Source of the DNA: Solimonas sp966252075 | GTDB lineage: Bacteria; Pseudomonadota; Gammaproteobacteria; Nevskiales; Nevskiaceae | Direction: 5' to 3' | Assembly (NCBI GenBank): GCA_966252075.1 | Contig: CBINNP010000118.1 | Location: 1-10,642 of the forward strand | DNA: 10,642 nucleotides | Part shown: positions 1 through 6,846 of the stretch, piece by piece | How positions within the stretch are numbered: position 1 is the stretch's first letter | Layout of the letters: each line of letters opens with the position of its first letter | The notes under the pieces: model-generated | What the model was told of the DNA's origin: nothing | Seen by the model: only the letters and a program-made list of their open reading frames with translations | Databases searched by the model: none | Position numbers and translations under genes: made by a program

Positions 1-737
1 ACCGCCTCGCCCTGCTGCCAGCCGTGCTCGACCAGCAGCCAGCCGCCGTGCCGCAGGTGCGCCGGCGCAGCGCTGACGATCTCGCGCAGCGCCTGCAGGC
101 CGTCGGCGCCGTCGCTGAGCGCCAGCAGCGGCTCGTGCCGCAGCGCCGGCAGATGGGTGTCGTCGCGCGCGATATACGGGGGATTGGACACCACCAGATC
201 GAAGCGCTCATCGGCCGTACAGACCCGCCACCACGAGCCCTCGCGAAACTCGACCGGCAGACGCAGGCGCGCCGCATTGGCACGAGCGACGCCCAGGGCG
301 GCTGCCGAGACATCGCTGGCGATCACTCGCGCATCGGCCTTCGACGCCTGCAGCGCCAGCGCCAGCGCGCCGCTGCCGGTACCCAGATCGGCGACGCGCG
401 GCGCATGCATCGGCATCAGCAGCTCCAGCGCCCATTCGACCAGCAGCTCAGTCTCCGGACGCGGCACCAGCACCGCGGCGCTGACCTGCAGATCGAGCGA
501 CCAGAAACCCTGGCGGCCAGTCAGGTAGGCCACCGGCTCGCCGGCCATGCGCCGCTGCAGCTTTGCTTCGAAAATCGCTGCATCGTGCTCCGACAAAGCC
601 GCATCGCCGCGCGCGAACAGCTGCGCGCGGTTCCAGCCCAGTTGCGCGCCGAGCAGCAGTTCGGCGTCGAGCCGCGCGCTGTCGCTGTGCGCCGCGAGAC
701 GCGACTGCGCGTCGCGCAGGGCCTGGGCGATGTTCAC
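1..737 (-). CDS. prmC: PrmC (HemK), peptide chain release factor N5-glutamine methyltransferase, 3' end cut by the window
   Basis: This SAM-dependent enzyme methylates the glutamine of the GGQ motif of RF1 and RF2 in the cytoplasm, which speeds peptide release. The reading frame begins with GTG (NIAQALRDAQ follows) and 245 codons are visible. It has an N-terminal helical domain, the SAM-binding motif I DLGTGSG at residues 117-123, and the catalytic NPPY signature at 185-188, which positions the target glutamine. The visible end, VEHGWQQGEA, matches the E. coli protein closely. E. coli PrmC is 277 residues, so about 30 C-terminal residues lie outside the window. The GTG start is chosen because no ATG lies near the expected N-terminus and because GTGA gives a 4-base overlap with the prfA stop, implying translational coupling with its own substrate gene. 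Identity is certain from motifs and context. Confidence 0.97.
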   Translation of the reverse strand, partial: MNIAQALRDAQSRLAAHSDSARLDAELLLGAQLGWNRAQLFARGDAALSEHDAAIFEAKLQRRMAGEPVAYLTGRQGFWSLDLQVSAAVLVPRPETELLVEWALELLMPMHAPRVADLGTGSGALALALQASKADARVIASDVSAAALGVARANAARLRLPVEFREGSWWRVCTADERFDLVVSNPPYIARDDTHLPALRHEPLLALSDGADGLQALREIVSAAPAHLRHGGWLLVEHGWQQGEA

Positions 738-1816
738 GCCTCGCCCAGCTCGGCCAGCGCCTCGGCCTGCGCCTCGGCGAGCAGGGGCCGGATCACCGGA
801 TCTAGATCGCCGGCGACGATGCGCTCCAGCTGATACAGCGTCAGGTTGATGCGGTGATCGGTGATTCGCCCCTGCGGGAAGTTGTAGGTGCGGATGCGTT
901 CGGAGCGGTCGCCGGAGCCAACCAGCTTCTTGCGCTCGGCGGCGCGGCTGCTGGCGTTCTTCTCGCGCTCGGCGTCCGACAGGCGCGCCTGCAGCAGCGC
1001 CAGCGCCTTGGCGCGGTTCTTGTGCTGCGAGCGTTCTTCCTGGCACTCGACGACGACACCGCTCGGCACGTGGGTGACGCGGATCGCCGATTCGGTCTTG
1101 TTGACGTGCTGGCCGCCGGCGCCGCTGGAGCGGAAGGTGTCGAACTTCAGATCGGCCGGATTGATGGTGGTCTGCGATTCCTCGACTTCCGCCAGCACCG
1201 CGACAGTGGCCGCCGAGGTGTGAATGCGCCCCTGCGCCTCGGTCTCCGGCACACGCTGCACGCGGTGCGCACCGGACTCGTACTTGAGCTGCGAGTACGC
1301 GCCGAAGCCGATCACGCGCGAGATGATTTCCTTGAACCCGCCGTGCTCGCCCTCGCTGAGCGACAGCACCTCGACCTGCCAGCCGCGCTGTTCGGCGTAC
1401 TTGGAGTACATGCGAAAGAGATCGCCGGCGAAGATCGCCGCCTCGTCGCCGCCGGTGCCGGCGCGGATTTCGAGAAACACGTTGTTATTGTCGAGCGGAT
1501 CCTTGGGCACCAGATACGCCTGCAACTCGCCCTCCAGTGCCTCGATGCGCGCCTTGGCGTCCGGCCATTCGGCATCGGCCATCGCCCGCAACTCCGCGTC
1601 GCTGTCCGACTGCATCTGCTGCAGGTCGGCAAGCGTCCGCACCGCCGCCTGATAGGCGCCGAAAGCCTCGGCCAACGGCCCCAGCTGCGCATATTCCTGG
1701 GACAGCCGGCGGAACTTGTCGGTATCGGCGATCACGCTCGCGTCGCCGAGTTCGCGCGCGACTTCGTCGCGGCGTTCGGCCATCTGTTCGAGTTTGGCGA
1801 GCAGGCTGGGTTTCAT
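734..1816 (-). CDS. prfA: Peptide chain release factor 1 (RF1)
   Basis: RF1 recognises UAA and UAG in the ribosomal A site and triggers hydrolysis of peptidyl-tRNA. The product from the start MKPSLLAKLE is 360 residues, the same length as E. coli RF1. Visible landmarks are the codon-reading PxT motif (PET, residues 190-192, within RVPETEAQGRIHTSA), which distinguishes RF1 from the SPF motif of RF2, and the peptidyl-transferase GGQ motif at 234-236 (SSGAGGQHVNKTESA). The frame stays open upstream to 2110, but that part lies opposite hemA sense and has no RF1 similarity, so the internal ATG at 1816 is the start. No strong Shine-Dalgarno sequence precedes it. It follows hemA after 73 bases and overlaps prmC by 4 bases, the classic hemA-prfA-prmC operon. 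Confidence 0.98.
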   Translation of the reverse strand: MKPSLLAKLEQMAERRDEVARELGDASVIADTDKFRRLSQEYAQLGPLAEAFGAYQAAVRTLADLQQMQSDSDAELRAMADAEWPDAKARIEALEGELQAYLVPKDPLDNNNVFLEIRAGTGGDEAAIFAGDLFRMYSKYAEQRGWQVEVLSLSEGEHGGFKEIISRVIGFGAYSQLKYESGAHRVQRVPETEAQGRIHTSAATVAVLAEVEESQTTINPADLKFDTFRSSGAGGQHVNKTESAIRVTHVPSGVVVECQEERSQHKNRAKALALLQARLSDAEREKNASSRAAERKKLVGSGDRSERIRTYNFPQGRITDHRINLTLYQLERIVAGDLDPVIRPLLAEAQAEALAELGEA

Positions 1817-1889
1817 CTTGGGAAGAACCGAAACAAAAGAGAGAAATGGCGCAGCGGCAGGCGCCCCGCGCAGGACCCGCGGAAGACCG

Positions 1890-3149
1890 CTAAGGCTCTT
1901 CGGGCAGGTCGAAGAGTTTACGCGTGGCGCTGAGCAACAGTGCCTGCTCGACCGCGTCGGCGCGGCGCAGTGTCTGCGACGGCGCATGCAGGATCTTGTT
2001 GCTGAGGGTGTCGGCGACGAAGCCGAGCACGTCCTCGACCGGCTCGCCGGCGGCCAGCTTGCGTCGCGCCTTCTCCAGCACCTCGTCGCGACTGTGGCGC
2101 GCGCGGGCACGCAGCTGCTGGATGGTGCTGCCTGCGTCGCGGCTCTCCAGCCAGCGTGCGAACTCCTGCGCCTGCGTCTCGATCAGCACCTCGGCCTGTC
2201 GCGCCGCTTCCTCGCGCAGCTTGAGGTTCTCGGTGATGACGGCGCGCAGGTCGTCGATCGTGTACAGGTAGATGTCTTCGAGCTGGGCGATTTTGGGATC
2301 GATGTCGCGCGGCACCGCGAGATCGATCATGAACACCGGCTTGCGCCGGCGCGTGCGGATCGCGCGCTCCATCGCCTCGCGCTCCAGCACCAGGCCGCGG
2401 GCAGCGGTCGACGAGATGATCAGGTCGGCGTCGCCCAGATAGTTCGGCAGATCGGTCAGGCTGATCGCGTAGCCATGCACTTCGCGGGCGAGACGATCGG
2501 CGCGGTCCAGCGAGCGGTTGGCAACGACGATGCGGCCGACGCCGTGCTGATGCAGATGGCGCGCCACCAGCTGGATCATCTCGCCGGCACCGATCAGCAC
2601 CGCGGTCTGGCCGTGCAGATCGGTGAAGATGCGCCGCGCCAGTTGCAGCGCCGCGTAGGCGACCGATACCGGATGCGCGCCGACCTGGGTCTGCGAGCGG
2701 ACCAGCTTGGCCACCGAGAACGAATGCTGGAACAGCCGCGACAGCACAGGTCCCAGGCTGCGCACCTCGCTGGCCACCGCGAACGACTGTTTCATCTGGC
2801 CGAGAATCTGCGGCTCGCCGACGATCATCGAGTCCAGGCCGGCCGCCACCCGCAGGCTGTGCGTGACGCTGCCCAGGTCGCGATGCGAGTAAGCGAACTT
2901 TTCGATATAGCCTTCAGGGGCTTGCCGCTCGCGGCGCCACCACTCCAGCAGCCGCTCCTCCGCCCCCAGCGTCGTCACCGCCATGATTTCGGTGCGGTTG
3001 CAGGTGGACAGGATGGCGGCTTCGTTGACGTCGGGCAGCGCGCGCAGCCGCGTCACCGCCGCCGGCAGGTCCGGCTCGGTGAACGAAAGCCGCTCACGCG
3101 CCTCGACAGGCGCGCGATGATGGCTCAGACCGAGCGTGACGAGGGTCAT
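1890..3149 (-). CDS. hemA: Glutamyl-tRNA reductase
   Basis: This enzyme reduces glutamyl-tRNA(Glu) with NADPH to glutamate-1-semialdehyde, the first committed step of C5 tetrapyrrole (haem) synthesis. The product is 419 residues, the usual family length. It begins MTLVTLGLSHHRAPVEARER, typical of the family. The catalytic cysteine is Cys50 in STCNRTE, the same number as in E. coli. VGEPQILGQ (110-118) is the conserved segment of the catalytic domain, and the NADPH-binding fold carries the glycine-rich GAGEM at 187-191. The C-terminal part (about 310-419) is the helical dimerisation domain. The ATG at 3149 is used because the family N-terminus starts right there; its ribosome-binding site is weak. 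It is first in an operon with prfA and prmC and divergent from the TPR gene. In enterobacteria HemA is controlled by haem-dependent proteolysis; nothing in this sequence shows whether that holds here. Confidence 0.98.
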   Translation of the reverse strand: MTLVTLGLSHHRAPVEARERLSFTEPDLPAAVTRLRALPDVNEAAILSTCNRTEIMAVTTLGAEERLLEWWRRERQAPEGYIEKFAYSHRDLGSVTHSLRVAAGLDSMIVGEPQILGQMKQSFAVASEVRSLGPVLSRLFQHSFSVAKLVRSQTQVGAHPVSVAYAALQLARRIFTDLHGQTAVLIGAGEMIQLVARHLHQHGVGRIVVANRSLDRADRLAREVHGYAISLTDLPNYLGDADLIISSTAARGLVLEREAMERAIRTRRRKPVFMIDLAVPRDIDPKIAQLEDIYLYTIDDLRAVITENLKLREEAARQAEVLIETQAQEFARWLESRDAGSTIQQLRARARHSRDEVLEKARRKLAAGEPVEDVLGFVADTLSNKILHAPSQTLRRADAVEQALLLSATRKLFDLPEEP

Positions 3150-3175
3150 TGGCTATCCGCGACGAAAACGTCGGT

Positions 3176-3181
3176 ATTTTA
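3176..3181 (-). promoter_or_regulatory. Possible -10 element for hemA
   Basis: On the minus strand TAAAAT lies 27 bases before the hemA start codon, five of six matches to TATAAT. No good -35 hexamer stands 16-18 bases upstream, so this is only a candidate. The whole gap 3150-3284 must serve the divergent hemA and TPR transcripts. Confidence 0.3.
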
Positions 3182-3236
3182 CGTCAGCGGCCGGATCGCA
3201 GCATTCATGCCAGCTCGCCCGGAACCTGCCGGACGC

Positions 3237-3242
3237 GATAAT
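3237..3242 (+). promoter_or_regulatory. Possible -10 element for the TPR-lolB transcript
   Basis: GATAAT matches five of six bases of the sigma-70 -10 box and stands 42 bases before the TPR start codon. TCGCCC, 16 bases upstream (3215-3220), is a poor -35 match with three of six bases. A small perfect palindrome, GAATATTC at 3252-3259, lies between this box and the start codon. Promoter assignment is tentative. Confidence 0.3.
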
Positions 3243-3284
3243 GTCTGTCTTGAATATTCCTCGCTTCGGCGACCTCGGAGTCCC

Positions 3285-4982
3285 ATGCGCGCCTCATCAG
3301 TCCTCACCGGCATCCTTCCCGGCATTTTCCTCGGCCTGCTGCTGCAGGCGGGCGCCGCCTGCGCTGCCGACCCGGCGGAGCCGGCCGAACGCAGCGATGC
3401 CGAGGTCGCCGCGCAGTTTCACCTGATGGCGGGCGAGATGGCGGCCGGCCGCAAGGAGCCGGGCGTCGCCGCCCGCGAGTTCCTGGCAGCGCTGGAGACG
3501 GTCGACGACGCAGCGCTGGCGCAACGCGCCACCATGCTGGCGATATCGGCTCGCGACGAGGCCCTGGCGCTGCAAGGCGCGCAGCGCTGGCTGCAGCTGG
3601 AACCCAGTTCGATGGACGCGCGCGAGGTGATCGCGCGCATCGCGCTCGCCCATGACGACCTCGAGATCGTCAACCAGCAGCTAGATGCGATCGTCCAGGG
3701 CCATGCGGGCGGCGTCGACGACGCCTTCCCGATCGTTGCCTCGGTGCTCAGCCAAACGGCGCCGGAGCAGGCCGATGCCGCACTGGCTGCAGTGCAGCGG
3801 CTGGCGGCGAAGTACCCCAAGAGCGCCGGCGGCGCGCACGCGGTGGCGATCGTCGCGCTGCGCTTCAACAAGGCCGAACTGGCCGATCAGGCCTCGCGCA
3901 AGGCGGTCGAGCTGGCCCCCAAGAGCCGCGACGAGAAGCTGCTGCGCGTCGGCGTGCTGGTCAAGCTGGATCGCTACGACGAGGCGCAGACGCTGATCGA
4001 GACCGTGGTCAAGAAGGATCCGCAGGCCGATGAGCTGCGCCTGGCCTTCGCCAAGCTGCTGCTCGAATCCCGGCAGCGCGACGCCGCGCGCGCGCAGCTG
4101 GACAAGGTGCTGGCGCGCACGCCGAACCAGCCGGACGCGATGTTCGCGCTCGGTGTGATGGCCGCCAACGACCGCGATGTCAGCAGCGCCGAGAAATGGC
4201 TGAAACCGCTGCTCGACGGCGAGCGCAGCGAGGATGCGGCGTTCCAGCTCGGCCGCCTTGCCGAGGCCAGCGGCCGCTATGAGGACGCCCTGCTCTACTA
4301 CAACCGCGTCACCCGCGGCGCGCGCGGCCTCGACGCCGCCATCCGCCAGGCCGCGGTGCTGGCGCAGATGGGCCGCACCGAGGAAGCACTCGGCGAACTG
4401 CGGGAACTGCGCGACAACTATCCGCAGTTCGCATCGCGCTTCGTGCTGGCCGAATCCGAGCTGCTGATGAACCTGGGCCGCTTCGACGAGTCGCTGAAGC
4501 TGCTCAACGGCGCCCTCATCGATGAGCCCGACAACCAGGATCTGCTGTACAGCCGCTCGCTGGTGTTCGAGCGCACCGCCAAGATCGCCGACGCCGAGAA
4601 GGATCTGCGTGCGGTGCTGGCGAGCGATCCGGACGACACCCGCTCGCTGAACGCGCTCGGCTACATGCTGGCCGTGCACACCAAGCGCCTCGACGAGGCC
4701 CACCAGCTGGTCGGCCGCGCCCTGGAACTGGACCCGGACGACGCGGCGATCATCGACAGCATGGGCTGGGTCGAGTTCAAGCGCGGCAATGCGCAGACCG
4801 CCAGTGAACTGCTGCAGAAGGCCTTTGCCGATTTTCCCGATCCGGAAGTCGCTGCCCACCTCGGCGAGGTGCTGTGGACGCTGGGGCGCCGTGACGAAGC
4901 GCGCACGGTATGGGAGCAGGCGCTGCGCGACAGCCCCAAGCACCCGGTCCTGCTCGAGACGGTGCAGCGGCTCAATAAATGA
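3285..4982 (+). CDS. Exported TPR protein, LbcA-like (P. aeruginosa PA4667 family)
   Basis: A 565-residue protein made almost wholly of tetratricopeptide helices. It starts at MRASSVLTGI with GGAG four bases upstream; the frame is open much farther back, but only as antisense of hemA. Residues 1-27 form a signal peptide (Arg2, hydrophobic stretch about 6-25) ending in GAACA-ADP. Either signal peptidase I cuts after Ala27, or Cys26 is a weakly matching lipobox. TPR-like units run from about 44 to 550, for example RYEDALLYY (331-339), RFDESLKLL (399-407) and RGNAQTASELL (500-510). The C-terminal block ending in AAHLGEVLWTLGRRDEA (523-539) is the most conserved-looking part. Position beside lolB and divergent from hemA matches PA4667, whose product LbcA is a lipoprotein partner of the periplasmic protease CtpA that directs turnover of peptidoglycan hydrolases. 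That role is inferred here; no ctpA is in the window. The stop overlaps the lolB start by four bases. Confidence 0.85.
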   Translation: MRASSVLTGILPGIFLGLLLQAGAACAADPAEPAERSDAEVAAQFHLMAGEMAAGRKEPGVAAREFLAALETVDDAALAQRATMLAISARDEALALQGAQRWLQLEPSSMDAREVIARIALAHDDLEIVNQQLDAIVQGHAGGVDDAFPIVASVLSQTAPEQADAALAAVQRLAAKYPKSAGGAHAVAIVALRFNKAELADQASRKAVELAPKSRDEKLLRVGVLVKLDRYDEAQTLIETVVKKDPQADELRLAFAKLLLESRQRDAARAQLDKVLARTPNQPDAMFALGVMAANDRDVSSAEKWLKPLLDGERSEDAAFQLGRLAEASGRYEDALLYYNRVTRGARGLDAAIRQAAVLAQMGRTEEALGELRELRDNYPQFASRFVLAESELLMNLGRFDESLKLLNGALIDEPDNQDLLYSRSLVFERTAKIADAEKDLRAVLASDPDDTRSLNALGYMLAVHTKRLDEAHQLVGRALELDPDDAAIIDSMGWVEFKRGNAQTASELLQKAFADFPDPEVAAHLGEVLWTLGRRDEARTVWEQALRDSPKHPVLLETVQRLNK

Positions 4983-5611
4983 GTCCGGCGACCGCGCGCG
5001 GCCTGCTGGCTGCGCTGGGCCTGCTGCTGCTCGGCGCCTGCGCCACCGTCGCACCGCCGACCCAGCGCGAGGACGGCGGCGCGGCCTGGCAGCGCCATCG
5101 CCAGCTGCTGGCGACGATCCAGACGTTCAGCCTGCAGGGCCGCGCTGCCGGCGGCGGCGGTGTCAAGGCCGATCTGCGCTGGAAGCAGGAGGCCGACGGC
5201 CGCTTCGACGTGCGCCTCGCCGGTCCTTTCGGCGCCGGCGCGCTGGCGATCCACGGCAACGACCGTGAGGTCGAGATCCGCAGCAAGGACGGCATCGACG
5301 TCACCGACGACCCGGAAGCCTGGCTCTATGCGCGCGCCGGCTGGACGGTGCCGATCCGCGGCCTGCGCTGGTGGGCCCTGGGGCTGCCGGCGCCGGGCGC
5401 GCCGGCGCGCACGCGCTTCGATGAGGATGGCCGGCTGGCACGGCTCGAACAGGATGGCTGGACTTTCCTCTATCTCGAATATCAAGATGCGCAGGGGTTT
5501 GCCTTGCCGCGCCGCATCGAGGCCGCCAACGACCGGATCACGCTGAAGCTGATCGTCGATCGCTGGGACGGTCTCCCGCCCGCTGCGGCTGCAGAAAGCC
5601 CCAAGTCCTAA
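4979..5611 (+). CDS. lolB: Outer-membrane lipoprotein receptor LolB
   Basis: LolB takes lipoproteins from the periplasmic carrier LolA and inserts them into the inner leaflet of the outer membrane. The product is 210 residues, near the usual size. The lipoprotein signal is clear: a hydrophobic run at about residues 8-20, then LGAC with Cys21 as the lipidated residue and Ala at +2, an outer-membrane sorting signal. The body shows the family pattern: an N-terminal helix with WQRHRQLLATI (37-47), strand-rich LRWKQEADGRFDVRLAGPFGAGAL (split across about 66-89), and RGLRWWALGLP. By alignment with the E. coli loop NPLG, whose leucine (Leu68 of the mature protein) inserts lipoproteins into the membrane, the matching residue here is Phe84 in GPFG. 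The start ATG overlaps the TPR stop as ATGA, implying coupled translation. ispE follows after 60 bases, a widespread lolB-ispE pairing. Confidence 0.95.
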   Translation: MSPATARGLLAALGLLLLGACATVAPPTQREDGGAAWQRHRQLLATIQTFSLQGRAAGGGGVKADLRWKQEADGRFDVRLAGPFGAGALAIHGNDREVEIRSKDGIDVTDDPEAWLYARAGWTVPIRGLRWWALGLPAPGAPARTRFDEDGRLARLEQDGWTFLYLEYQDAQGFALPRRIEAANDRITLKLIVDRWDGLPPAAAAESPKS

Positions 5612-5630
5612 GCCGCACCCCGAATCCGCA

Positions 5631-5660
5631 GAAGCGACGGCTCGACCAGGCCGGCGCTTC
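5631..5660 (+). other. Imperfect hairpin between lolB and ispE
   Basis: GAAGCG (5631-5636) pairs with CGCTTC (5655-5660). Inside it CGGC (5638-5641) pairs with GCCG (5650-5653), leaving a single A/G mismatch and an 8-base loop. No T-run follows (CCTTTGAG), so it is not a standard terminator. It ends 11 bases before the first possible ispE start and might affect ispE translation or mRNA stability. Confidence 0.45.
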
Positions 5661-5671
5661 CCTTTGAGTAC

Positions 5672-6553
5672 ATGCAGGCGATGCACGCGATCACCCAAGG
5701 CCCGTTCACGGCCGAATTCCCCTGGCCGGCACCGGCCAAGCTGAATCTGTTCCTGCATGTCACCGGTCGCCGCGACGACGGCTACCACGAGCTGCAGACC
5801 CTGTTCCAGTTCGTCGATTTTGGCGACAGCCTGTTCTTCCGGCCGCGCGGCGACAGCCAGATCCAGCGCAGCGGTGGCCCCTTCGACGTGGCCGCCGAGG
5901 ACGATCTGGTGCTCCGCGCCGCGCGCGCGATCCAGCAGGCCTCCGGCGCCAACCTGGGCATCGACATTCACGTCGAGAAAAGGCTGCCGACCGGCGCCGG
6001 ACTCGGCGGCGGCTCCAGCAACGCGGCGACCACGCTGGTGGCACTCAACCGCCTGTGGAACCTCGGCTTTCCAACCGACGAGGTCGCGCAGATCGGCCTG
6101 CGGCTCGGCGCCGACGTGCCGGTGTTCGTGCGCGGACTGGCGGCCTGGGCCGAGGGCATCGGCGAACGCCTGCGCCCGGTGCAGATCGACGAACCCTGGT
6201 ATCTGATCCTGACGCCGCCGGTGACGGTGCCGACCGCAGAGATCTTCAGCGCGCCGGAGCTGCGCCGCGATCACGCGCCGGTCACCCTCGATGATTTCCG
6301 CGCCGGCCACGTCGGCAATGACTGCGAGGCGGTCACGGTGGCCCGCTATCCGCAGGTCGGTGAAGCCCTGGCCTGGCTGCGACAGCACGCGCCGGCGGCG
6401 CGGATGTCGGGCACCGGCGCCTCGGTGTTCGCGGCGTTTGCCGATCGCGCGGCGGCCAGCGCGGTCGCAGAGCGGGCACCGGCGGCGTGGAACCAGATCG
6501 TTGCGCGCGGCTGCAACCGCTCGCCGCTGCTGGATGCGGTGGCACGCTCCTAA
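5672..6553 (+). CDS. ispE: 4-diphosphocytidyl-2-C-methyl-D-erythritol kinase
   Basis: This GHMP-family kinase phosphorylates CDP-methylerythritol with ATP, the third dedicated step of the MEP pathway to isoprenoids. The product is 293 residues from the first ATG, against 283 in E. coli. The catalytic lysine and aspartate are Lys23 (PAKLNLFLHVTGRRDDGYH) and Asp148 (GADVPVFVRG), equivalent to E. coli Lys10 and Asp141. The ATP-binding GHMP motif PTGAGLGGGSSNAAT spans 106-120, and the C-terminal glycine-rich MSGTGASVF is present. The start is uncertain: ATG at 5672 (MQAM) and ATG at 5681 (MHAITQ) are both in frame. GAG at 5666-5668 is too close to the first for a good ribosome-binding site and 12 bases from the second. 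Either way the protein has about 10-13 extra N-terminal residues before the conserved core. It probably shares the TPR-lolB transcript. Confidence 0.97.
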   Translation: MQAMHAITQGPFTAEFPWPAPAKLNLFLHVTGRRDDGYHELQTLFQFVDFGDSLFFRPRGDSQIQRSGGPFDVAAEDDLVLRAARAIQQASGANLGIDIHVEKRLPTGAGLGGGSSNAATTLVALNRLWNLGFPTDEVAQIGLRLGADVPVFVRGLAAWAEGIGERLRPVQIDEPWYLILTPPVTVPTAEIFSAPELRRDHAPVTLDDFRAGHVGNDCEAVTVARYPQVGEALAWLRQHAPAARMSGTGASVFAAFADRAAASAVAERAPAAWNQIVARGCNRSPLLDAVARS

Positions 6554-6592
6554 ATTTGCCGCAAGCCTGCCCGATCCTCGCCACGCATCCGA

Positions 6593-6598
6593 TATAAT
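6593..6598 (+). promoter_or_regulatory. -10 box of the tRNA-Gln promoter
   Basis: A perfect TATAAT stands 50 bases before the mature tRNA and is followed by the GC-only discriminator GCGCGCCGC, the usual pattern of stringently controlled stable-RNA promoters. The -35 region is weak, with no recognisable TTGACA-like hexamer 16-18 bases upstream. Transcription should start near 6605. Confidence 0.75.
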
Positions 6599-6648
6599 GC
6601 GCGCCGCTTGAAGGACGGACGGCTGGCGTCACGTCGATTTGACAGTCT

Positions 6649-6723
6649 TGGGGCGTCGCCAAGTGGTAAGGCAGCAGGTTTTGATCCTGCCAATCGGTGG
6701 TTCGAATCCATCCGCCCCAGCCA
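6649..6723 (+). tRNA. tRNA-Gln, anticodon TTG
   Basis: A complete 75-base cloverleaf with encoded CCA. The acceptor stem TGGGGCG (6649-6655) pairs with CGCCCCA (6713-6719), and the discriminator is G6720. The D-stem GCC/GGC lies at 6658-6660 and 6670-6672. The anticodon stem GCAGG/CCTGC encloses the loop TTTTGAT with anticodon TTG at 6681-6683. The T-loop is TTCGAAT (6701-6707), with one G-T wobble in its stem. The weak first pair U1-A72 is a known glutaminyl-tRNA synthetase identity element and is present. It reads CAA and, by wobble, CAG. Confidence 0.98.
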
Positions 6724-6846
6724 AATCGTTCGTGCAGACATCCGGCTACAAGCCCTGAACGCCGTTCCCGGCGCAGGTTTCACGCAAGACGGTCCAGCCC
6801 GGACCGTGACCGCAACACCAAAGCAAGGTAGACCGCAGGCACCCGC
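6724..6846 (+). promoter_or_regulatory. prs leader with two hairpins
   Basis: This 123-base stretch separates tRNA-Gln from prs. It holds a 5-bp hairpin CGCCG-TTCC-CGGCG (6760-6773) and a perfect 7-bp hairpin ACGGTCC-AGCCC-GGACCGT (6789-6807). Neither is followed by a T-run, and I see no convincing promoter in the stretch. The simplest reading is that prs is transcribed through the tRNA and its mRNA 5' end is made by tRNA 3' processing, but a weak promoter could be missed by eye. Confidence 0.45.

Noticed and set aside
24..1933. Plus-strand frames of 269 and 359 codons in the first 2 kb
   Set aside because: They are antisense to prmC and prfA, whose motifs are all present on the minus strand.
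1817..2110. N-terminal extension of RF1 from an upstream ATG
   Set aside because: It lies out of frame inside hemA; without it RF1 is exactly 360 residues, matching E. coli.
1716..3284. An open plus-strand frame running into the TPR gene, suggesting a 1088-residue protein
   Set aside because: The first half is antisense to prfA and hemA with no family resemblance; the real protein starts with a signal peptide at 3285 after a Shine-Dalgarno sequence.
3681..6388. Long minus-strand open frames of 457 and 575 codons opposite the TPR gene, lolB and ispE
   Set aside because: High GC with strong third-position bias leaves antisense frames open; the translations are Ala/Arg/Gln-rich, show no domains, and overlap certain genes.
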